A stretch of 64,000 bases of DNA, from positions 1 through 64,000 of the forward strand of contig DXJG01000004.1 of the NCBI GenBank assembly GCA_019056805.1, written 5' to 3'. Positions within the stretch are counted from its first letter, which is position 1, and each line of letters starts with the position of its first letter. A model generated the notes under the pieces. That model did not search any database and was not told where the DNA came from. It saw only the letters and a list, made by a program, of their open reading frames with translations. The stretch is from Candidatus Baldrarchaeota archaeon. Lineage in GTDB: Archaea > Asgardarchaeota > Baldrarchaeia > Baldrarchaeales > DXJG01. A program made the translations under genes and the position numbers. Below are positions 1 to 8,679 of the stretch, piece after piece.

Positions 1-252
1 TATGAGGATTTCTCTGCAAGTTTTCGCTAAGTTTTTTTATTGATTCTAAGATTTCATCTTCATTCTTTCAATCCTCTTTTATGAGGATTTCTCTGCAAGT
101 GGGGTTGGATGATTGTTGAGGAACCTCCGATGATTGTGCCTTTCAATCCTCTTTTATGAGGATTTCTCTGCAAGTAGTTCATCTGGGAAGTATGTTCCTA
201 TTTCTTGTAGATTTAATCTTTCAATCCTCTTTTATGAGGATTTCTCTGCAAG
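1..252 (-). CRISPR. CRISPR array, leader-proximal end (3 full repeats and 1 partial)
   Basis: Three identical 35-nt repeats lie at 65-99, 140-174 and 218-252, and the last 20 nt of a fourth lie at 1-20. On the plus strand the repeat is CTTTCAATCCTCTTTTATGA followed by GGATTTCTCTGCAAG, with the inverted repeat ATCCTC/GAGGAT. Spacers are 44, 40 and 43 nt. On the minus strand the repeat ends in ATTGAAAG, the usual archaeal 8-nt crRNA 5' handle, so the array is probably transcribed leftwards from a leader to its right. The spacer at 175-217 would then be the newest. The array continues beyond the window start. The type I-A cas genes beginning at 717 are the obvious partner. Confidence 0.97.
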
Positions 253-650
253 GCGTCATAGAGATTTATCTTTTTACTTTATATTATTTATTGTTTAGAT
301 TTTTATGTATTGTGTGTTGGAACATTTTGCTAAGACTTGTATCCTAATAAAATTGTACCAAGTAGTGTTTTTGTTAGTTTTTGTCTTTACATAGATGTAT
401 CTCAAAATTTTATCTTATTTTTTCGAAGCTACTTGGTCATGATGTTTCTTTGCCTGATATTTCATTTATTTATTGCTTTGTCTTATTTTCTTGGTTTTAA
501 GTTTGATTTTTATTTTTTTCTCTATTTGTATAGCTATTTTTTGTATGAGCTTTTGCAAGTATTTACGATTTTTGTTCTGTTCTTTTTTGCTATTTTGTTC
601 GGTTATTCTATAGTTTCTGGGCATTATATCACTATTTTTACATTATTGTT
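253..650 (-). promoter_or_regulatory. CRISPR leader region
   Basis: About 460 bases between the last repeat and the first gene are very T-rich on the plus strand, which is A-rich in the direction the array would be transcribed. A TATA-like stretch around 270-290 (minus strand AATAAATAATATAAAG) lies 20-40 nt from the first repeat, a suitable place to start the pre-crRNA. Two track ORFs here (156-347 and 337-654) are low-complexity Phe/Leu/Tyr-rich frames; one runs through the repeats, and I do not accept either. The leader boundary is inferred, not seen. Confidence 0.6.
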
Positions 651-674
651 CTAAAATGGAACTATATTTCACAA

Positions 675-684
675 GGTTTATAAG
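675..684 (+). promoter_or_regulatory. TATA-like promoter of the adaptation operon
   Basis: GGTTTATAAG resembles an archaeal TATA box and lies about 35 nt before the ATG at 717. A Shine-Dalgarno GGTGGAG (704-710) separates it from the start codon. It would drive the DUF2797-like gene, cas1, cas2 and cas4, divergently from the CRISPR array. Confidence 0.45.
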
Positions 685-716
685 TTCAATGATACACTTT
701 TTACACGGTGGAGTGA

Positions 717-1625
717 ATGTTAAAGGCAAACATATTCCACCAAGATACGATTTTTCAGACAAGCTACTTAAATCAATTGAGTTATTTGGATGGATATTTC
801 GTTGTTTCGGGTTTTTCTTGGCGACCTCTCTTCGGGGAACATATGCTTTTCTTAGAGTGGAATTCTCCTGATGGAAGTGGATGTTTCCCTATGTTTGGTG
901 AACATTACTTTAAGTTTTCTAGGCAATTATATTGTAGGTGGTGTTTTTCTAAACTAGCAAAGATAGCTAGTTCGTTAAAACTATGTTCCAAGTGTTTGTG
1001 TAGTCCAAGAGGGATTAAATTTCGATGTAGTGTTGAAGGATGCGGTTCTCCTTTTAATGTAACATGTTATGGTGAGCCTATTTGTGAAGACAGTATTTCA
1101 AAGCTTTGTTATGATAATCACGTTATTTATCTAGCTAGTTTTGGTAGTATCATCAAGATTGGTGTGTCTCGAGAGAAGAGAGGTGGTTTAGATGGTGGTT
1201 TCATTTATAGATTGTTAGAGCAAGGTGTTGATGCTGCTGTTGTTTTTTCTGGCAATTTGCCTCTTTGGGAAGCTCAAGAATTAGAGTTAAAAATCTCTGA
1301 AGAATATAGTATTCCTCTTAGCTTAAATTTTGAAGAAAAACTTGAAGAGTTAATGAATGGTGGGAAAATTCCTTTTGACAAACTCTTGAAAACGGCATTG
1401 GAAATTAAAAATGATTTAAATGGTAAAGTTGATATTATTTGGAAGAACAGCTTTGATTGGGGAAGTGGGCCGCAAGATTTCAATGATATTTTGCGAGGAA
1501 CTGAAATTTTTGGAGATTTGGTTTATGCTAAGGGCAACATTGCTTTCTTTGATTTTTGCGGTGAGATATATGTTTTAAATGTTAGAAATCTGTTGGGTAG
1601 AGGTATTGTGTGCTGGGAGGTTTAA
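717..1625 (+). CDS. DUF2797-like Cys-rich protein in the cas1-cas2-cas4 operon
   Basis: The protein has 302 residues. Ten cysteines between residues 73 and 131 (YCRWC, CSKCLC and later CxC or single Cys) suggest zinc sites. They are followed by VIYLASFGSIIKIGVS (136-151) and a LLEQGVDAAVVF stretch. This order, a Cys-rich region then a YLA...KIGV...QG core, is the pattern I know from DUF2797 proteins, whose core resembles the GIY-YIG nuclease start. The assignment is from memory of the family and no search was run. The ATG at 717 follows GGTGGAG at good spacing. The stop is 3 nt before cas1, so the gene is almost certainly co-translated with cas1, cas2 and cas4. I know of no standard type I-A adaptation gene of this kind; Csa1 is a Cas4-type protein and looks different. 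Function in spacer acquisition is inference from position. Confidence 0.6.
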   Translation: MLKANIFHQDTIFQTSYLNQLSYLDGYFVVSGFSWRPLFGEHMLFLEWNSPDGSGCFPMFGEHYFKFSRQLYCRWCFSKLAKIASSLKLCSKCLCSPRGIKFRCSVEGCGSPFNVTCYGEPICEDSISKLCYDNHVIYLASFGSIIKIGVSREKRGGLDGGFIYRLLEQGVDAAVVFSGNLPLWEAQELELKISEEYSIPLSLNFEEKLEELMNGGKIPFDKLLKTALEIKNDLNGKVDIIWKNSFDWGSGPQDFNDILRGTEIFGDLVYAKGNIAFFDFCGEIYVLNVRNLLGRGIVCWEV

Positions 1626-1628
1626 GTA

Positions 1629-2666
1629 GTGGTTGTGGTTTTAATTGATGAACCTGGATCTTTCTTGGGGAAGAAAAGTAAAAGAATTGTGATAAAGAGA
1701 CCTCAGAAGAAGCCAAGAGAAATACCAGTCGTCAAGATTAGTGAGGTTATTATCTCTACTAAGGCTTCACTTAGCACTGACGCAATAAGACTTCTCGCAA
1801 ACAACAACATTCCCATATTGTTTATTGGTAGGTATGGTCCAGTTGCTTTATTACATCCCTTTTTCATGCATGGAACTGTTTTAACCAGAAGAGAGCAAAT
1901 GAAAGCCCATGATGATTGGAGAGGTCTTCACCTAGCTAAAAGTTTTGTTAAGGGAGGAATGATAAACAAAGCAAGATTACTACAATACTTTGCGAAAAGT
2001 AGGAAGAGGACTAATGAGGAACTTGCATCTAAGCTTGTTAAAATATCTGAAGAAATACTTTTGAAAGTTGAGAAAATTGAAGAATTGGACGGACTACTTT
2101 GGGATGTTAGATATAAACTTATGGGTTTAGAGGGAGAAGCAACGCACATATATTACGAAGGATTAGCTATGCTTATCCCTAAGGAGTACGGATTTAAAGG
2201 AAGGGAAAAGAGGCCTCCTACAGATCCTGTAAATGCTGCTTTAAGTTTTGGATATACAATTTTGAATGGCAGAGTTTTATCAGCAATTGCTAGATGCGGT
2301 CTTGAACCTTTCGCTGGTTATCTTCACACTGATAGGAGTGGGAAGCCTAGTTTGATTCTTGATCTTTCAGAAGAATTTAGACAACCCATAGTGGATAGAA
2401 CAGTAGTTTCAATTTTTTCGAAAAGACAATTAAACAATGAAAGTGAATTTACGTGGGAAGGTGGAAGAGTCCTTTTCTCCGAAGAAGGAAAGAAAAAATT
2501 CCTTGAGGCATTAGAAAAACAATTTCGATCATTCACAAGGACACCTACTGGTGCTAAAACAAGCATGGAAAAAGCAATATTCCACCAAGCTAGAAACATG
2601 GTACGTTTTCTTTTAGGTAGAATCGCAAGTTATGAACCTTATATATGGAAATGGTGGGATACCTAA
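1629..2666 (+). CDS. cas1: CRISPR integrase Cas1
   Basis: Cas1 is the metal-dependent integrase that inserts new spacers with Cas2. The 345-residue length is normal. The expected catalytic triad is present: Glu168 in LMGLEGEA, His233 in GYLHTD and Asp245 in SLILDL. The start is GTG at 1629, 3 nt after the preceding stop, and cas2 begins at the base after the cas1 stop. The operon reads DUF2797-like, cas1, cas2, cas4 and lies next to the leader, where integration occurs. Nothing looks broken. Confidence 0.97.
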   Translation: MVVVLIDEPGSFLGKKSKRIVIKRPQKKPREIPVVKISEVIISTKASLSTDAIRLLANNNIPILFIGRYGPVALLHPFFMHGTVLTRREQMKAHDDWRGLHLAKSFVKGGMINKARLLQYFAKSRKRTNEELASKLVKISEEILLKVEKIEELDGLLWDVRYKLMGLEGEATHIYYEGLAMLIPKEYGFKGREKRPPTDPVNAALSFGYTILNGRVLSAIARCGLEPFAGYLHTDRSGKPSLILDLSEEFRQPIVDRTVVSIFSKRQLNNESEFTWEGGRVLFSEEGKKKFLEALEKQFRSFTRTPTGAKTSMEKAIFHQARNMVRFLLGRIASYEPYIWKWWDT

Positions 2667-2948
2667 ATGCCCCTCTGCATAGTAACCTACGATGTACCAA
2701 GTGATAGTTTACGAACACAAATTGCACATAAATTACAGGATTATGGTTTAGATAGGTTACAATTTAGTGTTTTCCATGGATTTCTAACTAGAAATAGAGC
2801 TGAGGAACTAGCTTTAGAACTTAGAGAGCTTATAGGGGAAGATGAAGCTGATGTAAGAATATTTTTCCTATGTGAAAAATGTCTAAGAAAAACGATTATA
2901 GTTAAAGAAAGATATCCTCTAGAAGCCGTGGAGGCTGTAATAACTTGA
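2667..2948 (+). CDS. cas2: CRISPR adaptation protein Cas2
   Basis: Cas2 is the small ferredoxin-fold dimer that bridges two Cas1 dimers during spacer integration. The 93-residue protein has the N-terminal strand IVTYDVPSD with the conserved Asp and a DYGLDRLQFSVFHG segment typical of the family. The ATG follows directly on the cas1 stop, and its end overlaps the TTG start of cas4 by four bases, so the three genes are tightly coupled. Confidence 0.95.
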   Translation: MPLCIVTYDVPSDSLRTQIAHKLQDYGLDRLQFSVFHGFLTRNRAEELALELRELIGEDEADVRIFFLCEKCLRKTIIVKERYPLEAVEAVIT

Positions 2949-3541
2949 ATAAACCTGTTAATGTGAAGTTAAAGCCTATTTTTACAGCTGAAGACATAAG
3001 ACAGTACTTTTACTGTCCTCGAATAATATACTTTAGATACGTACTAAGAGCAAGAGTAAGTGAAACCGTAAAAATGAGAAAAGGCAGAGAAATTCACAAA
3101 GAAAAATACAGATCTAAAAAAATTGAAATAGATGGTGAAAAACAAAAATATTTTAATGTATATTTGTTGTCCGAAGAATATGGATTAGCAGCTTTGATAG
3201 ATCTCCTTATTTACGATGGCGAAAATATAGATGTCGTTGAAATAAAATCTAAAAAGACTGGAAATTTCAAATTTCTAAAACATCATAAAATGCAACTAGT
3301 TGCACAAGCAGTCCTAGCTGAAAAAGAACTAAGGAAAAATGTCAGAAAAATCGGTGTACTTTACGATGATGTAGATAAAATAACATGGTTCGAAATAAAT
3401 GATTCAGACAAGTTGGAAATTTTTGAAACACTTAAAAAAATAAATGAGATCGTGATTTATGAAAATATTCCAAATCCAGCAAAGAATACAGCTAAATGCG
3501 TAGATTGCGAATATAAGTATTTGTGCGAAGACGCAACTTAA
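2945..3541 (+). CDS. cas4: Cas4 nuclease with Fe-S cluster
   Basis: Cas4 trims prespacers and selects PAM-containing ends before Cas1-Cas2 integration. The 198-residue protein has the RecB-type nuclease core: an Asp in the ALIDLL strand, then VVEIKSKKTG, then the QLVAQAVLAE helix. The four cluster cysteines are Cys24 (YFYCPR) and Cys185, Cys188 and Cys194 near the C terminus. The start is TTG at 2945, overlapping the cas2 stop (TTGA). The gene ends the plus-strand operon and converges on csa3. Confidence 0.94.
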   Translation: MNKPVNVKLKPIFTAEDIRQYFYCPRIIYFRYVLRARVSETVKMRKGREIHKEKYRSKKIEIDGEKQKYFNVYLLSEEYGLAALIDLLIYDGENIDVVEIKSKKTGNFKFLKHHKMQLVAQAVLAEKELRKNVRKIGVLYDDVDKITWFEINDSDKLEIFETLKKINEIVIYENIPNPAKNTAKCVDCEYKYLCEDAT

Positions 3542-3594
3542 TTTCACTTATCTATGGCCTATGTTTTGATTGAAAAATATAATAGGTCCTAATA

Positions 3595-4266
3595 TTAGTT
3601 TTTCTCATAAGAAGTCTTACTTGATTTTTCTGTTAAAGCCAATGCTAGGGGTCTTAACTTATATTCAACTCTTCTGCCTGTTTTTCTCTCTATCACATAT
3701 CCTTTTTCTATTAATCCTCTAATTCTTTTGAATAGCGTTGCTTTGGGTATTTCTAATTCTCTGCTTAGTTCTGAAAGTGTGTAATGTGGAAATTCCCGTA
3801 GAACTCCTAATAATTTGATCTCAGTGCTAGTTAACGGTTTTAACACGAACAGTTCTATCGGAAAACGGACTGGTTCTGCTAGATTCTCGGGATATAGCTC
3901 TAGATATATTTTGTAGGGTGGAAAAACGTATAATACGGCAGCTAGGGTTTCTAGTATTAGTAGCCTCATTCCCCCGCTAAGATTCACGTAAACATCCTCC
4001 GTTTCTCTATATTCGAAAAGTTTCCTAACGATGTCTCCTATGGCTTCTTCTGGATTTGTAACGTCAACTTTCAATACGGTTATTTGTACGTCTTCAAAAA
4101 ATCGAGTAATGAAGTTTCTAAATTCATCTTCTGCGCGTTTTGACTTTTCATCTTCCTGTAAGGGTTTTAGAATTAGAACGTGGTCTCCAACCTTTGGCGT
4201 GGTCTTCATAACTCCCTTTATTTGAAATTTAACATCATAACCAAGAGTTACTATTAAAAGTTTCAT
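3595..4266 (-). CDS. csa3: Csa3-type CARF/winged-helix regulator
   Basis: The 223-residue protein begins with a CARF-like Rossmann fold (MKLLIVTLGYD) and has the VNLSGGMRLL motif of the CARF ligand pocket around residues 120-130. A C-terminal winged helix follows (about 148-210: TSTEIKLLGVLREF, ATLFKRIRGLIEKGYV). Csa3 proteins regulate type I-A adaptation or interference genes and can bind cyclic oligoadenylate; the ligand here is not known. The gene is the last of the minus-strand interference operon, one base after the cas3'' stop. Confidence 0.85.
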   Translation of the reverse strand: MKLLIVTLGYDVKFQIKGVMKTTPKVGDHVLILKPLQEDEKSKRAEDEFRNFITRFFEDVQITVLKVDVTNPEEAIGDIVRKLFEYRETEDVYVNLSGGMRLLILETLAAVLYVFPPYKIYLELYPENLAEPVRFPIELFVLKPLTSTEIKLLGVLREFPHYTLSELSRELEIPKATLFKRIRGLIEKGYVIERKTGRRVEYKLRPLALALTEKSSKTSYEKN

Positions 4267-4267
4267 G

Positions 4268-5026
4268 TTAATCTACCCTGATGTTATTTAAGAATTCCAT
4301 AAGTTCATTTCTAGCATCTAAAATATCATCAGGATGCGGAAGATCTCTAAGAAAGATTGGCATCCATCCTGCATCTTGGCAGTTACCTCTATTTTTTGAA
4401 GCGGTTATATTATCACATAAAGTTAAAATTCTCAGAAAAATTATTGTATTTAAATAAAGATTTAACCCCTTTTTGAAGCTTTTTAACCTGTCATCAAGTT
4501 GTTTAACTAATGGAACTATATCTTCGTTGAATGTTAGAGAGTTTGGAAGTAATTTTACATTTATTATGTTAATATTCCACTTCTTGCAAAGGTAAGAAAT
4601 CAAGCTTTTAAGGTCATTGGAGTTTCTCAAGTTTAATTCTTTTGGAGCCTTAAATTTATCCCAGGAGCGTATGTCTTTAATTAATCTCGGACCTCTCATA
4701 GCCATATGATGCCAGATTATTGATAATTGTATGGTATCTCTTAGGAAAATATCGATATTTAATAGCACTTTTCCAGCTATAGCAGCTGAGTAATATTCAT
4801 GTTTTGGAAAACCTCTATTGGTTTTAATTCTTTCCTGATATTCGTCGTATCCTTTTGCGACGTCATGAAGAAGTATCATTGCTTTTAGTGCTTCCTCTGG
4901 GTTTTTTATTCCTGTCCGCTTCTTTATAAATGTCATGTATTTTGTATTTACGAAGTATTTTTGAAATACCTCTATTCCTACATCTAAATGTTCGGAAAGA
5001 AGTTCACATTTAGCTGCTAACACCAT
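4268..5026 (-). CDS. cas3'': Cas3'' HD nuclease
   Basis: This 252-residue protein is the separate HD nuclease of type I-A, which degrades target DNA with the Cas3' helicase. Metal-binding residues can be read: His13 in SEHLD, His54-Asp55 in ILLHDVAKG, His76 in FPKHEYYSA and His106/His107 in WHHMAM. The ATG at 5026 lies inside the 3' end of cas3', after AGGTGG. Its stop is one base before csa3, so it is translationally linked to both neighbours. Confidence 0.92.
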   Translation of the reverse strand: MVLAAKCELLSEHLDVGIEVFQKYFVNTKYMTFIKKRTGIKNPEEALKAMILLHDVAKGYDEYQERIKTNRGFPKHEYYSAAIAGKVLLNIDIFLRDTIQLSIIWHHMAMRGPRLIKDIRSWDKFKAPKELNLRNSNDLKSLISYLCKKWNINIINVKLLPNSLTFNEDIVPLVKQLDDRLKSFKKGLNLYLNTIIFLRILTLCDNITASKNRGNCQDAGWMPIFLRDLPHPDDILDARNELMEFLNNIRVD

Positions 5027-6716
5027 ATGCCACCTTTTGGTAAAGCTTAGTGTCTATCTGAACTCCGAGAACGCCCAAATGAACCATATAAATTTCAGGA
5101 AAAGTTAAAGTTAGCATTTTTTTCAGAGTACTATAATCATCAATCGACATAATTGTTCTCCCCTTGTAAACAAGTAATTTAACGTCGCCTGTTTGTAATA
5201 AACGTTTTATAAACCTTATTGTGGCAGGAAATCCAAATTTTGAGAGATTTTTAATAAATTCCCTTTCTTCGAGATTTAATTCTTCGTTCCATACAAGGAC
5301 ATTAATAAGTTTTGCTTCCCTAATAAAGCCTTCTCCAAGAACTTCGATGATAGCATCTTTAGAACTGGAAAAAGGATTTAACATGTGCCTTATTTTGCTG
5401 GGTTTTGGGAACATCTTTTCGTGTACATACACCCTATCTATTAATTCTTGATAACCCAGTCCTTCCTTAGTTCTAGGGATTCTCCACCAAACAGTATTCT
5501 CTTTTTCTAAAATTTTTAATGTGTTCAGCGTTAAGTCTAATGAATAGACGTGATATTTATCGCTGAAATTGTTGAAACTATTTTTGTCAAGTAAAATAGT
5601 AATTTCTCCAAATTCTTCTTCAAATCTCGCAACTCTGCCAGCGCGTTGAACTAAAGAGCTAGCTGGAGCTATATCTGTTATTAATATCTGAGCTGATATA
5701 TTTACCCCAGCTTCTATAACCTGAGTAGAGACTATTATCCATTCGTTTTCCTTTAAACGTTCTATAGCACGTTCTTTATCTCTCGAAGTTAACTTTCCGT
5801 GAAGGAGAATGGGCGATAAACCCTTGCGGATTAGGGCATTATAAACTCCTATAGCTCTATCAACTTTATTTAAAACAACAAGAATCCTTTCATAACTACC
5901 ACTTTTCTCTAAAACCTTTTCAACAATCGAGGTTATTTCATTAACTTTTTCTATTCTAGTTTTTATTTTCTTCCCTCTTTCTATTGCCTCAAACTCCGGA
6001 TCTTTATAAGTTTCCCCATATATAATATTTGAGTAGGCAGTACCTGTGCAATTACTCACATTGATCATAAAGTCTCTCAGGAATTTAGGAAAAGTAGCTG
6101 TCATTATTATTGTGGGTATTTTACTCCATGCTAGGAAGAAAAGTAGAGACGCTAAAGCGTCACGAGAAGAGGGTGAATCAAGAAGAATCTGGGGCTCATC
6201 TAATATTACTGTTGATTCCAGTATTGCGCCTCGTGATACTTCGTAATGTCCGTAGTTAGTCCATTCACTACTACGAATTATCTTAGTGGCTTCGGCTGGT
6301 GGAAATTTCATCAAGTGCATTGAGAATGTATCGAACGTGGTGAATATAAGGAGCTTGTTAAGGAAGGGACTGCCTGGAACGTACATCATTTGTTTTGCCG
6401 TTAATTTCAATACTTTCGATAAACCTATGTTCTTAATATTACCAATAAAGTTGGAGTAGGCGTCTTCAATAATACTTCTAAGGGGAAGGACATGTATTGT
6501 TCGTATACTGTTCTCCGGGTTAAGGATATTGTAAAGGCCAAGGGAGTAAACTATAGAGGTTTTTCCATAGCCAGTAGGTAACTGTACTGCAAGCATGTCT
6601 CCCTTAAAGTTTTCCAATACCGTTGGAATAATTTGGCGTTCACTACGCTTCGAGTAGAATCCGGACAATACCAGTGATTTATACACATCAGATGGACTAA
6701 TCTGATAACGCATCAT
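5010..6716 (-). CDS. cas3': Cas3' superfamily 2 helicase
   Basis: This is the ATP-dependent helicase half of split Cas3, unwinding DNA after Cascade recognition. The 568 residues include Walker A LPTGYGKTS (46-54), a DEPQ motif II (173-176; DExH-like variant), TATFP motif III (206-210) and, later, QVIEAGVNIS and LVQRAGRVARF for motifs V and VI. The start overlaps the end of cas8a by 20 bases, and the cas3'' start lies within its 3' end. The start could be either of two adjacent ATG codons. Confidence 0.95.
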   Translation of the reverse strand: MMRYQISPSDVYKSLVLSGFYSKRSERQIIPTVLENFKGDMLAVQLPTGYGKTSIVYSLGLYNILNPENSIRTIHVLPLRSIIEDAYSNFIGNIKNIGLSKVLKLTAKQMMYVPGSPFLNKLLIFTTFDTFSMHLMKFPPAEATKIIRSSEWTNYGHYEVSRGAILESTVILDEPQILLDSPSSRDALASLLFFLAWSKIPTIIMTATFPKFLRDFMINVSNCTGTAYSNIIYGETYKDPEFEAIERGKKIKTRIEKVNEITSIVEKVLEKSGSYERILVVLNKVDRAIGVYNALIRKGLSPILLHGKLTSRDKERAIERLKENEWIIVSTQVIEAGVNISAQILITDIAPASSLVQRAGRVARFEEEFGEITILLDKNSFNNFSDKYHVYSLDLTLNTLKILEKENTVWWRIPRTKEGLGYQELIDRVYVHEKMFPKPSKIRHMLNPFSSSKDAIIEVLGEGFIREAKLINVLVWNEELNLEEREFIKNLSKFGFPATIRFIKRLLQTGDVKLLVYKGRTIMSIDDYSTLKKMLTLTFPEIYMVHLGVLGVQIDTKLYQKVAYGVSS

Positions 6717-7908
6717 AAATACCCTTCAACAAGTCATTATATTTTAATGGTGATTTTTCAGGAGTAATTCTAGCCATTAAGTAGACTAATTCCTCGGGCC
6801 TACGAGAACCCACTATGGATTGATACAGAAGTTGTGTTATACGATAACATGTCATGTAGTCGCCATACATTCTCGAACAGTAGTCTTGTTTCCCGCTTGA
6901 AAGTCTTATAGTACAGAATAAGAAATTTATTAGTATATTTAGTACTCTTTCTGGATCATTTGTACAATTGGCCAGTTTGTAGGCAAATTTCATTACAGGC
7001 TCCACATTAATGCCTATTTTTTCAAGCATAGTGAAAGATTTTCCTGTATAAAGTATCCTGATAACATTGTAGGAAGGTATCTCAAGGATCCCCTTTTCAT
7101 GATAATCTAAATATGTTTGAAGACCTAAAAGCAAAATATAGGCTACTACTGGTGAAGGTCGTACCCTAACTTTGGAGATCACATTATATATTCCTTTTTC
7201 TCCATAGAAGGCTTTGCTGACCCTCCCTTCTCCCGTTAAAACTTTTACATGTTCTTTGAAATTGTAATCTTCCAAAGCTTTTATGAAAACGGATTCGGGT
7301 AACGGAGACAAAATTATTTCTCCACCAGCGTAATAACCGTAGCTGAGCGAAAATCCAGCCAATACTAATGCCATCCACTCCCTGCTCATTTTATAGTCAA
7401 ATTTAACGGTAAAAGTTCCAAATCCCTTTCCGTATTCATATTTTTCTATTTTAAATGGCTGGAGGTTTGTATACTTTCCATCTCCAAGTTTAATATTATC
7501 TCCCTTCACCTTAATTATCGAAAGTTGGTCTATCCATCTTTCCCCATTTTTAACGATATCATCTTTAGCCCATTGAATCATGTATTTAATATATGAAAGA
7601 TAATCCCCATTGGGGACTTGTATACCTACTGCTTCAAATATTTTATTTAATGTTTGTTTGTCGTTTTTATGAATACCAGGAAAATATACTCCTAACTCTT
7701 CTTTTAATGCAATATTTTTCAATGATGTTTCAAACATGTCCTTCAAAAATGATATAAAGAAATTTTCACTGGTTTCGACCACCAATTCGTTGCCATTATA
7801 TTTTACGTCCGCATTGAAATATTCATAATCAGTAAACACTGAAAGAGAGCTAATTACTAGATCTCTTACTATGGATCCCTCTGGGGGGATTATAATGACC
7901 CATTCCAT
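6697..7908 (-). CDS. cas8a: Cas8a large subunit of type I-A Cascade
   Basis: Cas8a is the large Cascade subunit that recognises the PAM and the crRNA handle. The sequence (403 residues from the chosen start) has little recognisable motif, as usual for Cas8. The call rests mainly on position between cas5 and cas3' in a type I-A operon, on length, and on the DFVIS/YYAGGEI-like style of archaeal Cas8a2/Csa4 proteins. The track ORF starts at 7923, but GGAGGTAAC precedes the ATG at 7908, so I use that start. Five bases separate it from cas5. Confidence 0.8.
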   Translation of the reverse strand: MEWVIIIPPEGSIVRDLVISSLSVFTDYEYFNADVKYNGNELVVETSENFFISFLKDMFETSLKNIALKEELGVYFPGIHKNDKQTLNKIFEAVGIQVPNGDYLSYIKYMIQWAKDDIVKNGERWIDQLSIIKVKGDNIKLGDGKYTNLQPFKIEKYEYGKGFGTFTVKFDYKMSREWMALVLAGFSLSYGYYAGGEIILSPLPESVFIKALEDYNFKEHVKVLTGEGRVSKAFYGEKGIYNVISKVRVRPSPVVAYILLLGLQTYLDYHEKGILEIPSYNVIRILYTGKSFTMLEKIGINVEPVMKFAYKLANCTNDPERVLNILINFLFCTIRLSSGKQDYCSRMYGDYMTCYRITQLLYQSIVGSRRPEELVYLMARITPEKSPLKYNDLLKGIYDALSD

Positions 7909-7913
7909 AACTG

Positions 7914-8669
7914 TTACCTCCAAGGAACAATTATATCGTCTCCAGCTTCAAGGGCAGTATATTCATCTTTGAGTTCTACCTGAACTTTAGTACTTTCCAA
8001 GGCATCCCAATCGTATGGAAAGACTATGGGGATTTTAGGTGCCGAGGTATAATCTCCAATTGGAGTAGAAGTCCAATCTACTACATTAAAGATTGAAAAT
8101 ACTCCGTTTACTCTTTTTGAAGCTCTTAAAGGAAAATAGAAACTAGTTTCTACCGTCCTTTCTTTTCGATATTTAATTGTACCATACTCAACTTTACTAA
8201 CTGATACTATAGATTCCCGAGCCCCTATACGGCATATACTCCATGCTGAATATATAAGATTCTCGAGCCAGTCGTTACCTAGGAGTTTCTCGGCTACTTT
8301 ATCCTCGAAAATATATATGATTTCTAAACATCCCGTAGCTACCGTATAAATCTTACCAGTAGCTACGGCATCAGTAATGATACTTTTTTCTCTTAATTTA
8401 TAAGAAACTACTCTGCTTAAATCATTATATTCAAGTAATGGGATATCCACTTTCAGATGTATGTTCCTAAATAATTTTCTTATTCTTTCGGCGCTACTGT
8501 ACTCTCCATACACTTCACCTTTGTTGAGATTAAGACCGTAAGCCAGTGCTCCGATTAAAGTCGTGGGGGGTATTATTTTAAGAGCTGGTCTAGACTTGGT
8601 GAAACCATGATAATTGAGCAAGAATCCCCAGTGAGGTCTTAAAAAAATTTTAAGGTAGTAAAGCGCCAT
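7914..8669 (-). CDS. cas5: Cas5a, crRNA handle-binding Cascade subunit
   Basis: Cas5 caps the 5' handle end of the crRNA in Cascade. The N terminus (ALYYLKIFLRPHWGF) is the usual Cas5 first strand, followed by PPTTLIGALAYGL, a conserved Cas5 helix. I start at ATG 8669 because AGAGGAGG lies just before it; the track ORF begins 18 bases earlier. The protein has 251 residues. It follows cas7 by 10 bases and precedes cas8a. Confidence 0.9.
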   Translation of the reverse strand: MALYYLKIFLRPHWGFLLNYHGFTKSRPALKIIPPTTLIGALAYGLNLNKGEVYGEYSSAERIRKLFRNIHLKVDIPLLEYNDLSRVVSYKLREKSIITDAVATGKIYTVATGCLEIIYIFEDKVAEKLLGNDWLENLIYSAWSICRIGARESIVSVSKVEYGTIKYRKERTVETSFYFPLRASKRVNGVFSIFNVVDWTSTPIGDYTSAPKIPIVFPYDWDALESTKVQVELKDEYTALEAGDDIIVPWR

Positions 8670-8679
8670 AAAACCTCCT

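Noticed and set aside
156-654. Track ORFs 156-347 and 337-654
   Set aside because: They run through CRISPR repeats or the T-rich leader and consist of Phe/Leu/Tyr-rich low-complexity sequence with no ribosome site.
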